Positions 47,810 to 55,718 of a stretch of DNA of 64,000 bases are shown here, piece after piece. Both the position numbers and the translations under genes were made by a program. The number at the start of each line of letters is the position of its first letter. Position 1 is the stretch's first letter. Under the pieces are notes generated by a model. The model searched no databases and had not been told where the DNA came from. It worked only from the letters and a program-made list of their open reading frames with translations. The stretch is from positions 208,917-272,916 of the forward strand of contig DASXZY010000045.1 of the NCBI GenBank assembly GCA_036501625.1, read 5' to 3'. This stretch comes from Palsa-1400 sp036501625 (GTDB taxonomy: Bacteria > Verrucomicrobiota > Verrucomicrobiia > Limisphaerales > Palsa-1400).

Positions 47810-48324
47810 GCGAAAACCTCCCGGGTTAATTTGCGCAATTCCGCCACGCCATAACGGTAACGTGAGGCCGCCGTGTTGGCCGGAATTTCCAGCGCTTCCC
47901 CAATCTCGCGAAAGGTCAATCCGCTCCAAATCTTGAGCGTAATGACATCGCGATATATCTCGGGCAATTTGCCCATGGCTTTCTGAATCACCAGGCCCCG
48001 CTCTCCCTGGTCCACACCTCTGTCGAACCAGCAGGATGGGGCTTCAAGGTGCGCGGCTGTTTCACGTTGCGCCCGCCGCTCATCCTGACGCGCCAAGTCA
48101 ATGGCACGGCGCCGGACGGTGGCATAGACCAAAGCCAGCGGCGGCGGACCGCCCTGGCTTTGCCGGCGCCACGACTCAACAACCGCCTCCTGAACCAAAT
48201 CCTGGGCGTCAGCCTCGGAACTGGCTTGCTGTCGCGCGAAGAGCAACAGCGCGGGCGCGTGCCGTGCCAGCCATTGCTCCCAGTCTGCATCAGAGGGCAA
48301 TTCATTTATGGAACCGCTATTCAC
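47806..48324 (-). CDS. ECF-family RNA polymerase sigma factor
   Basis: 172 aa. Sigma region 2 (~25-85) has DAQDLVQEAVVESWRR; region 4 (~115-168) has LPEIYRDVITLKIWSGLTFREIGEALEI with the helix-turn-helix. Regions 1 and 3 are missing, as in all ECF sigmas. It forms a four-base overlap with the anti-sigma gene and heads a three-gene operon with the PDZ protein. It probably controls an envelope-stress regulon and its own promoter. Confidence 0.93.
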   Translation of the reverse strand: MNSGSINELPSDADWEQWLARHAPALLLFARQQASSEADAQDLVQEAVVESWRRQSQGGPPPLALVYATVRRRAIDLARQDERRAQRETAAHLEAPSCWFDRGVDQGERGLVIQKAMGKLPEIYRDVITLKIWSGLTFREIGEALEIPANTAASRYRYGVAELRKLTREVFA

Positions 48325-48434
48325 GCGATTTCACCTATCCAAGCGTAGCCGCCCGTCGTTTTTGTCTGAACTAATTTTGTTTTTTTCCGCCATGGGCAAC
48401 CTGCCCGCCCATACATTACACATCTTCGCCCCAA

Positions 48435-48665
48435 AAAGTTGCAAATGATTCGCGGAGGCAATTGGTTCCAGCATTCCCGCGATGCGAGGGCTCCGGCATC
48501 AAAGACGTGTCGCTGCACTTGCATCGCTGCGCCTGGGCGGAAACGGGTATTGGGAATCAACACCGCCAGACATTCCCGCTCCGGGTCAAAATGTGCGTGC
48601 GCGGCAAGGTGCAATCGCCAGTGCTCGGCAGCCTTGTCTGGCGTGTCGCAATGCTGTCTGCGCGG
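48435..48665 (-). pseudogene. Remnant of a RadC/JAB-like gene
   Basis: An open minus-strand stretch encodes DTPDKAAEHWRLHLAAHAHF followed by DPERECLAVLIPNTRFR. This resembles the MPN domain of RadC-like proteins (pattern DPEKECF-VLLLNTKNR). The HxHxxD metal site is missing and no start is visible, so it is a fragment. RadC-like genes are frequent passengers of mobile DNA. Confidence 0.4.
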
Positions 48666-48699
48666 GCTTTCTCAGTGAAGGGCGACAGGACCGACGCCT

Positions 48700-49298
48700 C
48701 CGATCATCAGCATAACAAGTGGAAGCCAAGATTTCGCAAGAGCGAAATCATCACCACGCGACGTCCCGCGCGGCGGCTGGCTTGACGCACTTGCCGCAAG
48801 AAGGACCAGGTCGTTTGCCCGTCGAACGTGGAGGGCTCGCGCGCGAACACGAACTTCCCGTCCCGGAGGCGCACCGCGCCAAAATACCCCACACTCTTGC
48901 GGGTGGGATGATGGAGCAGCACCGGGTCCTCGATCTCCGGTGGGATCCAGGTGCGGCAGCGCGAACCGTGTTGTTGGAAATGCACTTCGTCCATGGCCCA
49001 CAGATCAAGCGCCTCGTCGTTGACCTGCTCGTGGAGTTTTTTTATAGGCGGCTTGTTGCGCCGGGTCGGCTGAGGCGACGACCGGGCGCGGCTTGCGCAG
49101 GCGGAAATTTAACTGCCGAAACAGCCGCTGACACTGCCGCACTCCCAAAGTCACGCCCAACTGGCGGCGCACGAACGTGGCCAGCGTCTTGCCATCCCAC
49201 AGGCTGGAGCCGGGCAGGCCAGCCTGGCCAGGGGTTTGCCTCAAGGCGGCGTCGATCTTCTCCATCTGCGCAGAACTCAAACGCCCCCGCGACTGGAA
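48700..49298 (-). pseudogene. Broken IS630-family transposase
   Basis: Read leftward: the N-terminal helix-turn-helix part (~49298-49030: SAQMEKIDAALRQTPGQ, LGVTLGVRQCQRLFRQLNF) is joined to the DDE part (~49030-48740: MDEVHFQQHGSRCRTWIPPE, KSVGYFGAVRLRDGKFVF). A +1 shift at a run of seven A (49037-49043) separates them. The catalytic first Asp is present, but the sequence departs from the family before the DNA-x-YH block and the last Glu. Not functional. Confidence 0.8.
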
Positions 49299-49923
49299 GG
49301 AAATGAGATTGGTCGCCGCGCAGGCCAAGGACAGCGCCACCACCCGTTATGCGGCCACCTTTGGCAGTGTGGCGCAAACAGGCCGGCGATGGGGCCATTG
49401 CACCCGGCAAGCCGGCTGGGGATTAAACAGCCATGTTCACGCGCTCGGCGACGGGGCTGATTGGATACGCCTCCAATGCCGGGAATTTTTCCACGATCAG
49501 GGAACCTTCCTGTGCGACTTCTATCACGTTAGCGAACACCTCGGCGCGGCGGCAGTCGTCTGCCGCCCCGGCCAGCCCACGCGCTGGCGGCATACCCAGC
49601 AGAAGCGCCTGCGACGGGGCGCGGTGGCAAAAGTTCTGGCGGCGCTGGAGCCCCAAATCGAACCGGACAGCGTGGTCGATGAGGACGCTCCCGTGCGCAA
49701 TGCATACCGCTACCTCACAAACCGGCTGGACTGCCTGGACTATCCCCGCGCTCTAAAACTCGGATTGCCCATTGGCTCTGGCATGATCGAAAGCGGCCAT
49801 CGCCATGTCCTCCACGCCCGCCTCAAAAAAGCGGGAGCCGCCTGGCCGGCCACTTCCGCCGACCAAATCGCCCAACTCCGCGTCCTCAGAGCCAATCAAC
49901 AATGGGAATCCTTTTGGAACTGA
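49177..49923 (+). pseudogene. Truncated ISKra4-like transposase (C-terminal part)
   Basis: From about 49297 the frame reads KEMRLVAAQAKDS, LCDFYHVSEHL, and ends LGLPIGSGMIESGHRHVLHA and LRVLRANQQWESFW, the C-terminal signatures of ISKra4-like transposases. The first 40 codons of the frame are antisense to the IS630 piece. The N-terminal half is gone, consistent with IS630 insertion or deletion at the junction near 49297. Confidence 0.7.
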
Positions 49924-50018
49924 TCCTCACCCACTTCTAATCAAACCCAAGGCTGGGGGTCGCCAATAATTGTACTGGCCATCACGGAGCGGCCTTTGCA
50001 GAATCGGTTTCGTAATAT

Positions 50019-51038
50019 ATGAAATCGTGGTTATTGCTCTTTCGCGCCGCTGTAGTGGGTTTTGGAGCCGCCCTGGCTTTTGCCGCCTGCCAGTCCCAAG
50101 GCGGCGGAAGTGATTCGAGTCCCGGGGTGCGGATTACGCAACAAGAAGGCACGTTGCGGGTGGAAATCGGCGGCCAGCTTTTTACCGTCTATCATTTCAC
50201 CGACGTTCCGCGCCCTTATTTTTATCCCGTGCTTGGCCCGGATGAATCGCCCATGACGCGCAAGTGGCCGCTGGAAGAAACGACCAACGAAGAGCACGAC
50301 CACCCGCATCATCGGGGGCTTTGGTACGCCCACAGCAGCGTCAATGGCCTGGACTTCTGGACTGAGACGCCGAAGTCATGCAAGATCGTGCATGACGGAT
50401 TCTTGACAATCCAATCCGGGCAGCATTTTGGCCTTATCAAGTCGAAAGACAAATGGGTGGATCACAATGGCTTGGTCGTTTGCACGGACGTCCGCACGAT
50501 GCGCATTTACAATCTCCCCGGCTCGGAACGGATGTTTGACTTCGATGTCACTTTGCAGGCGCCGCCAGGCCAGCCGGTCGTCTTTGGCGATGAGAAGGAT
50601 GGCGCCATGGCCACGCGCGTGGCGGAGACGATGCGCTTAAAACAAAAGGAGGGCCCAGGCCAGGGGCATATCGTGATGTCCACCGGAGTCCGGGATGAAG
50701 ACACCTGGGGCAAGCGCGCCGATTGGTGCGATTACTACGGCCCGGTTTCAGGCGGCACCAACGGCGCCGAGACGCTTGGCGTGGCGATCTTCGATCATCC
50801 CAGCAACCCGCGCCATCCCACAAATTGGCACGTCCGCGATTACGGCCTGTTCGCGGCCAACCCATTTGGCGTGCATGATTTTGAAAAGAAGCCCCGGGGC
50901 ACCGGCGACATGACGATTCCTGCCGGGCAAAGCGTGACTTTTCGCTACCGCTTCTATTATCATCACGGCGATGAAAAGGAAGGCCAGGTGGCCCAACAGT
51001 ATCAGGTTTACGCTTCGGAAAAATTGCCGGCCGATTGA
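50019..51038 (+). CDS. DUF6807 (PmoA-like) family lipoprotein
   Basis: 339 aa. The signal peptide ends LAFAACQSQ, a probable lipobox with Cys23. Conserved blocks are HDHPHHRGLWYAHSSVNGLD, VDHNGLVV and NWHVRDYGLFAANPFG. Only distantly similar to the family member at 24510. It is followed without a gap by a Gfo/Idh oxidoreductase, which suggests a shared sugar-processing role. Molecular activity unknown. Confidence 0.85.
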   Translation: MKSWLLLFRAAVVGFGAALAFAACQSQGGGSDSSPGVRITQQEGTLRVEIGGQLFTVYHFTDVPRPYFYPVLGPDESPMTRKWPLEETTNEEHDHPHHRGLWYAHSSVNGLDFWTETPKSCKIVHDGFLTIQSGQHFGLIKSKDKWVDHNGLVVCTDVRTMRIYNLPGSERMFDFDVTLQAPPGQPVVFGDEKDGAMATRVAETMRLKQKEGPGQGHIVMSTGVRDEDTWGKRADWCDYYGPVSGGTNGAETLGVAIFDHPSNPRHPTNWHVRDYGLFAANPFGVHDFEKKPRGTGDMTIPAGQSVTFRYRFYYHHGDEKEGQVAQQYQVYASEKLPAD

Positions 51039-51091
51039 TTTTTGAAGCTACCGAAACATTGAACCGTCCAATCGCCAGCCATAATACGACT

Positions 51092-52528
51092 ATGAAAAAA
51101 CTCACTCGCCGGTCTTTTTTGAGGAACGCCGCTCTTGGAGCTGGAGTTTTGGGATGGTCCGCCAAGTCCTGGTCGGCCGTTCGCGGCGCCAATGAGGATA
51201 TCCGCATGGCCGTGGTCGGTTTCAACGGCCGCGGCAAGGATCACATTAAAGCCTGGACCAGCCTGGAGGGCGTCCGTTTGACAGCGTTGTGCGACGTGGA
51301 CACCAAGGTTCTTGACGAAGGCGTCAGCAGCCTGGCGGCCAAGAGCATCACCGTTGAACCTTTCCAGGACATTCGCAAGTTGCTGCAAAGCGACAACATA
51401 GATGCGATTTCCATCGCCACGCCCAACCACTGGCACGCGCTGGCGTCGGTTTGGGGGATGCAAGCGGGCAAGGATGTGTATGTCGAGAAGCCGGTTTCGT
51501 ATGATGTTTGGGAGGGGGAGCAAATCATCGCGGCCGCGCGCCGCTACAAGAAAATCGTCCAAGCCGGCACGCAGTCCCGTTCCAGTTACGCCATCAAGGA
51601 GGCGGTGGATTTGGTTCAAAAAGGCAAGCTGGGCAAGGTGCTGGTTTCGCGCGGGCTGTGTTACAAACCCCGCCCCAGCATCGGCAAAAGTGAGGGGCCG
51701 CAAATAGTTCCCGCCACGGTGGACTACAATATTTGGAGCGGGCCGGCCCCGTTGAGTCCGCCGCACCGGCGCAAATTTCATTATGACTGGCATTGGTTCT
51801 GGGATTATGGCGCGGGCGACTTGGGCAACCAGGGCATCCACGAAATGGATGTGGCGCGCTGGTTCCTGGGCGAGAACACGCTGTCGCCGCGCGTCCTGTC
51901 CATTGGCGGGCGGCTTGGTTACGAAGACGACGCCGAGACCCCAAATACGCTGATCACTTTTCACGATTACGAGAAGGCCCCGCTCATCATGGAAGTTCGC
52001 GGCCTGCCGGAAAAAACCGATTCGACGGCGATGGACAAGTACAAAGGCGTCAACATCGGGGTTGTGGTGGAATGCGAAGGCGGCTATGTGCGCGTGCCCA
52101 GTTACACCGAAGCCCACGTTATTGACAAGGATGGCCAGGAAATCCAGCACTTCAAAGGCGCCGCCAACCATTTTGAGAACTTCATCAAAGCGGTGCGCAG
52201 CCGCAACGAAAGCGAGCTGAACGCTCCGATTCGAGAGGGCCATCTTTCCACCTCGCTGTGCCATACGGCCAATATCTCCTACCGCCTCGGCCGCCATGCC
52301 TCGCCGGACGCCATCCGGGAGCAGATCAAGGGCGACCCGGCCTCGCTGGCCACCTACGAAAGGATGGCCGGGCACCTCGCTGCCAATGGCGTCGATTTGG
52401 ACAAGACCCCGGCGACGCTGGGCCCGGTGCTGAAAATGAACCCGGCGCGTGAAAAGTTTATTGATGACAGAAAGGCCAATCATTTGCTCCAGCGCGCCCC
52501 GCGCAAGCCGTTTGTCATCCGTGTCTGA
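51092..52528 (+). CDS. Tat-exported Gfo/Idh/MocA-family oxidoreductase
   Basis: 478 aa from the ATG at 51092 (the frame is open to 51035). The twin-arginine signal MKKLTRRSFLRNAALGAGVL marks folded export with a bound cofactor. The Rossmann motif is MAVVGFNGRGKDH; the substrate-domain signature is EKPVSYDVWEG. It probably oxidises or epimerises sugars in the periplasm with tightly bound NAD(P). It lies between the DUF6807 lipoprotein and an F5/8-type protein. Confidence 0.92.
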   Translation: MKKLTRRSFLRNAALGAGVLGWSAKSWSAVRGANEDIRMAVVGFNGRGKDHIKAWTSLEGVRLTALCDVDTKVLDEGVSSLAAKSITVEPFQDIRKLLQSDNIDAISIATPNHWHALASVWGMQAGKDVYVEKPVSYDVWEGEQIIAAARRYKKIVQAGTQSRSSYAIKEAVDLVQKGKLGKVLVSRGLCYKPRPSIGKSEGPQIVPATVDYNIWSGPAPLSPPHRRKFHYDWHWFWDYGAGDLGNQGIHEMDVARWFLGENTLSPRVLSIGGRLGYEDDAETPNTLITFHDYEKAPLIMEVRGLPEKTDSTAMDKYKGVNIGVVVECEGGYVRVPSYTEAHVIDKDGQEIQHFKGAANHFENFIKAVRSRNESELNAPIREGHLSTSLCHTANISYRLGRHASPDAIREQIKGDPASLATYERMAGHLAANGVDLDKTPATLGPVLKMNPAREKFIDDRKANHLLQRAPRKPFVIRV

Positions 52529-52542
52529 GCTGAAATTTATAT

Positions 52543-53214
52543 ATGAGAAAACTGATGTTCGCCGCGGCCCTGCTGGCCATTTCCTTTCAAACCGTCCGGG
52601 CCGATGATTTGGTGCCGCTCCCGCTGGCGCTGCCGCCGCCCGCCATGAAAGGAACGCCGCAGGCCCTGCCCACCAACACCACTGCGGCACCATTGACATC
52701 CGACGTGCGCCCGCCCTTTTTGGCGCCCGCCGGCGTGGCCAATGTCGCCCTCAATAAACCCGTCTCGGCCAGCGACACCAATCTCATCAATGGCGAGCTG
52801 CGCCAAATCACGGATGGGAAAAAGGAAACGTTCGATGAAAACGTGGTGACACTTCGGCGCGGTCTGCGCTGGATTCAAATCGACTTGCAGGGAGAATACA
52901 AACTCTACGCCATCGTGGTCTGGCACGATTTCACGACGCCGGTTGTCTATCGGGATGTCATAGTCCAATTGTCGGACGACCCTCAATTCAAAACGGGCGT
53001 CGCCACTGTTTTTAACAACGACCAGCAGAATACTTCCGGGCTGGGCGCGGGGGCGGACCGCGAGTATTTCGAGAATTCCCTGACGGGGGAGGGAAAATTG
53101 ATTGACGCCAAAGGGCAGCAGGCCCGCTACATTCGTTGCTACAGCAAAGGCAGCACCCAAAGCGCCTTCAATAACTACGTTGAGGTCGAAGCCTACGGGT
53201 TGCCGGCGAAATGA
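52543..53214 (+). CDS. Exported F5/8-type C (galactose-binding-like) domain protein
   Basis: 223 aa with a signal peptide (MRKLMFAAALLAISFQTVRA). The discoidin-like domain covers ~65-220: NVALNKPVSASDTN, RWIQIDLQGEYKLYAIVVWHD and YIRCYSKGSTQSAFNNYVEV. Expected to bind a carbohydrate. It starts 14 bp after the oxidoreductase and overlaps the next gene by four bases. Confidence 0.88.
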   Translation: MRKLMFAAALLAISFQTVRADDLVPLPLALPPPAMKGTPQALPTNTTAAPLTSDVRPPFLAPAGVANVALNKPVSASDTNLINGELRQITDGKKETFDENVVTLRRGLRWIQIDLQGEYKLYAIVVWHDFTTPVVYRDVIVQLSDDPQFKTGVATVFNNDQQNTSGLGAGADREYFENSLTGEGKLIDAKGQQARYIRCYSKGSTQSAFNNYVEVEAYGLPAK

Positions 53215-54773
53215 GCCGAGCCTTCTGGGCGGGCCTGGCGCTTTGCCTCGGCCTTGGCCTGGCCTTGCGCGGGCCGGGCCTCGCGCTCCGTCCCATGCAC
53301 AACGACGAGGGCGTGAACGCGATGAAGTTCCGCGCCCTCTACGTCAACAATTCGTATAAATACAATCCCGATGAGTTTCACGGGCCAACGCTGCCCTACT
53401 TCACGCTGCCGGCGGCCTGGCTCCAAGGCGGGGGGGATTACAATCGTTTCAGCGAGCCTGCCTACCGCGCCGTGACGGTGGCGTTTGGCCTCGGATTGAT
53501 CCTGCTCCTGGCGCTGCTGGCCCGCGATCTTGGCCGCTCGGAAATGCTTTGGGCCGCGGCCTTCACATCTCTCTCGCCCGCGATGGTTTTCTACAGCCGG
53601 TATTACATTCACGAGATGCTGCTGGTCTTCTTCTCGGCCTGGACATTCATTTGCGCGTGGCGTTGCGCCAATTCGGGCCGCGCTCTTTGGGCGGTGGCGG
53701 GCGGCATCGGCCTGGCCTTGATGTACGCGACGAAGGAAACGTTCGTGCTGCCGGTGGCGGCGATGGCGCTGGCGGTTGGAACTGCCGCCGCTTGGAAGCG
53801 ATGGCGCGAGAGCGAAGCGCCCGCTTTCCAGCCGCGATGGAAGTGGCCCCATTTGGCAATGGCGCTGGCGGCGGCCCTCGTGGCGGCGGTTCTGTTTTTC
53901 TCTTCGTTTTTCACCAACGCTTCTGGCCTCGTGGACGCCGTGCGAACCTATCTGCCCTGGCTCCGGCGCGCGGGAGGCGGGGCCACTCCGCATGTGCATC
54001 CGTGGTGGTTTTATTTCGAGCGCCTGCTATGGTTTCACACTCGCGATGGGCCATTCTGGAGCGAAGGTTTTGTGGCGGCGCTGGCGCTGGCTGGATTTTT
54101 CGGCGCGTGCCGGGGCCGGGCCGTGCTGCCCCGCGTCATCGCGTTTTACACATTTTGGTTGACACTTTTTTACACGCTGCTCCCTTACAAAACGCCTTGG
54201 TGCCTGCTGGGTTTTTATCATGGGGCAATCCTGCTGGCCGGGGCCGGCGCGGCGATGCTGTGGCGGGCTTGCCGCGGCGCGGCGCTGAAAGCCATCCTGG
54301 CCCTTGTGCTCGCCGCGGGCCTCTGTCATTTGGGCTGGCAATCGTGGCTCGGCAACTTCGCGATGGATTCCCGCGGCGTGCCGTATTGCGTCAGTACTAA
54401 GAACCCCTACGTTTATAGCCAGACCCTGCCCGACGTCACCCGCCTGGTGAACACCGTGGAAGCCATCGCGCGCGTGTCCCCGCAAGGCGATGCCACTGAG
54501 ATGGAAGTCATCGCGCCGGAAAGCTACTGGCCGCTGCCCTGGTATTTGCGCCGGATGAAGAGCGTGGGTTATTGGGACAAAATTCCCAACCAACCGCTGG
54601 CGCCGATCATGATCGTCTCCGCGGGCCTGCACGCCAATTTTGATGAGCGCCCCGTCCGCACGCACTTGATGGCCGGTTACTTCGCGCTGCGGCCCCAAGT
54701 ATTCCTGGAATTATACGTCAATACGAATCTCTGGGGCGCTTACATCAAGACGCTGCCGCCGGAAAAGGATTAG
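53211..54773 (+). CDS. Agl23-type (TIGR03663) GT-C glycosyltransferase-like membrane protein
   Basis: 520 aa with about ten membrane helices. The conserved first loop MHNDEGVNAMKF places the catalytic acidic residues Asp-Glu; DEFHGPTLPYF and YSRYYIHEMLL follow. These are the marks of TIGR03663/Agl23 proteins, relatives of ArnT and PMT that use lipid-linked sugars. Its start overlaps the F5/8-type gene stop (ATGA). It ends three bases before the convergent korB. Confidence 0.85.
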   Translation: MSRAFWAGLALCLGLGLALRGPGLALRPMHNDEGVNAMKFRALYVNNSYKYNPDEFHGPTLPYFTLPAAWLQGGGDYNRFSEPAYRAVTVAFGLGLILLLALLARDLGRSEMLWAAAFTSLSPAMVFYSRYYIHEMLLVFFSAWTFICAWRCANSGRALWAVAGGIGLALMYATKETFVLPVAAMALAVGTAAAWKRWRESEAPAFQPRWKWPHLAMALAAALVAAVLFFSSFFTNASGLVDAVRTYLPWLRRAGGGATPHVHPWWFYFERLLWFHTRDGPFWSEGFVAALALAGFFGACRGRAVLPRVIAFYTFWLTLFYTLLPYKTPWCLLGFYHGAILLAGAGAAMLWRACRGAALKAILALVLAAGLCHLGWQSWLGNFAMDSRGVPYCVSTKNPYVYSQTLPDVTRLVNTVEAIARVSPQGDATEMEVIAPESYWPLPWYLRRMKSVGYWDKIPNQPLAPIMIVSAGLHANFDERPVRTHLMAGYFALRPQVFLELYVNTNLWGAYIKTLPPEKD

Positions 54774-54775
54774 TC

Positions 54776-55696
54776 TTACTTCATCCGGTTGAACGTGGCC
54801 TGCAGGATTTCCCAATCCTTCTTGCCCGCCACTTTGCCCATCATGCTGGCGTTGATGTCCGCCTCCAGCTTGTTCTTGGTCGGCCGGTTGTTCTTGTAAA
54901 AGATGCCGAAGTATCCCGGAAAAGCCGCGTCCGCGAGCTTGTACGCAGCCGCTTCATCCGTCACGTCGTGAGTGGCGGGCACCAGTTCAAATTTGCCGCC
55001 CTTGCGCGGGTTGGCCGGGTCAAAGGCGCCTTCGTAAAACTCCACGCACTCGCTCAGGCACTCCACCACGCTGAAGCCGTCGTGATCCATGGCCGCTTCC
55101 ATCATTTGCAGCAAATGATTGTTATTGGTGGTGGTCGCGCGCGCTACGAAAGTCGCGCCGGCGGCGATCAATTGTTTCATCGGGTTGATCGGCTGATCCA
55201 CGGCGCCCCACATATCCGTCTTGCTCTTGAAGCCGAGCGGAGAAGTGGGCGAAGTCTGTTTCTTGGTCAGCCCATAAACCCAGTTGTCCATGATGACGTA
55301 ACTCATCTTAATGTTGCGGCGCGCCGTATGATTGACGTGATTGCCGCCGATGGAAAAACCGTCGCCATCGCCTCCGAAGACGAAGACATGCAGGTCGGGC
55401 CGCGTGAGCGAAACGCCGCTGGCGAATGGCAAAGAGCGACCGTGCAGGAAGTGAACGCCATTGGCCTGGATAAAATAGGGGAACCGGCTGGAACATCCGA
55501 TGCCGGAAATGGTGGCGATCTTTTCGTGATGCAGCTTGCGCTTTTCCAGCAGCTTGAAATAGAGGGCCAGGACGGAAAAATCGCCGCAGCCGGGGCACCA
55601 AGTCGGGTGGTCCGCCACCAGTTCTTTTTTCGTCAGCCCTTTGCGTTCGGCGGGCGGAGCCGCCGGAGCGGGGATATCAATGGTCGTTTCACTCAT
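54776..55696 (-). CDS. korB: 2-oxoacid:ferredoxin oxidoreductase, beta subunit
   Basis: 306 aa, thiamine-diphosphate-binding subunit. TWCPGCGDFSVL and GIGCSSRFPYF are the TPP/Fe-S region; FGGDGDGFSIGGNH is the TPP-Mg motif; MDNWVYGLTKKQTSPTSP is the conserved CoA-side loop. With KorA it decarboxylates 2-oxoglutarate (or pyruvate) to the acyl-CoA, reducing ferredoxin. It lies 22 bp downstream of korA. Confidence 0.94.
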   Translation of the reverse strand: MSETTIDIPAPAAPPAERKGLTKKELVADHPTWCPGCGDFSVLALYFKLLEKRKLHHEKIATISGIGCSSRFPYFIQANGVHFLHGRSLPFASGVSLTRPDLHVFVFGGDGDGFSIGGNHVNHTARRNIKMSYVIMDNWVYGLTKKQTSPTSPLGFKSKTDMWGAVDQPINPMKQLIAAGATFVARATTTNNNHLLQMMEAAMDHDGFSVVECLSECVEFYEGAFDPANPRKGGKFELVPATHDVTDEAAAYKLADAAFPGYFGIFYKNNRPTKNKLEADINASMMGKVAGKKDWEILQATFNRMK

Positions 55697-55718
55697 ATGG
55701 CAATTGTCAGTTATAAAG

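Larger units (their letters stand above)
48435..49980. mobile_element. Nested insertion-sequence debris
   Basis: A RadC-like fragment, an IS630 fragment and an ISKra4-like fragment lie back to back between the sigma-factor operon and the DUF6807 operon. No complete terminal repeats or target duplications were found. Confidence 0.6.

Noticed and set aside
51008..52699. 563-codon open frame antisense to the Gfo/Idh gene
   Set aside because: It mirrors the GC-rich third-position pattern of the real gene and has no recognisable family.
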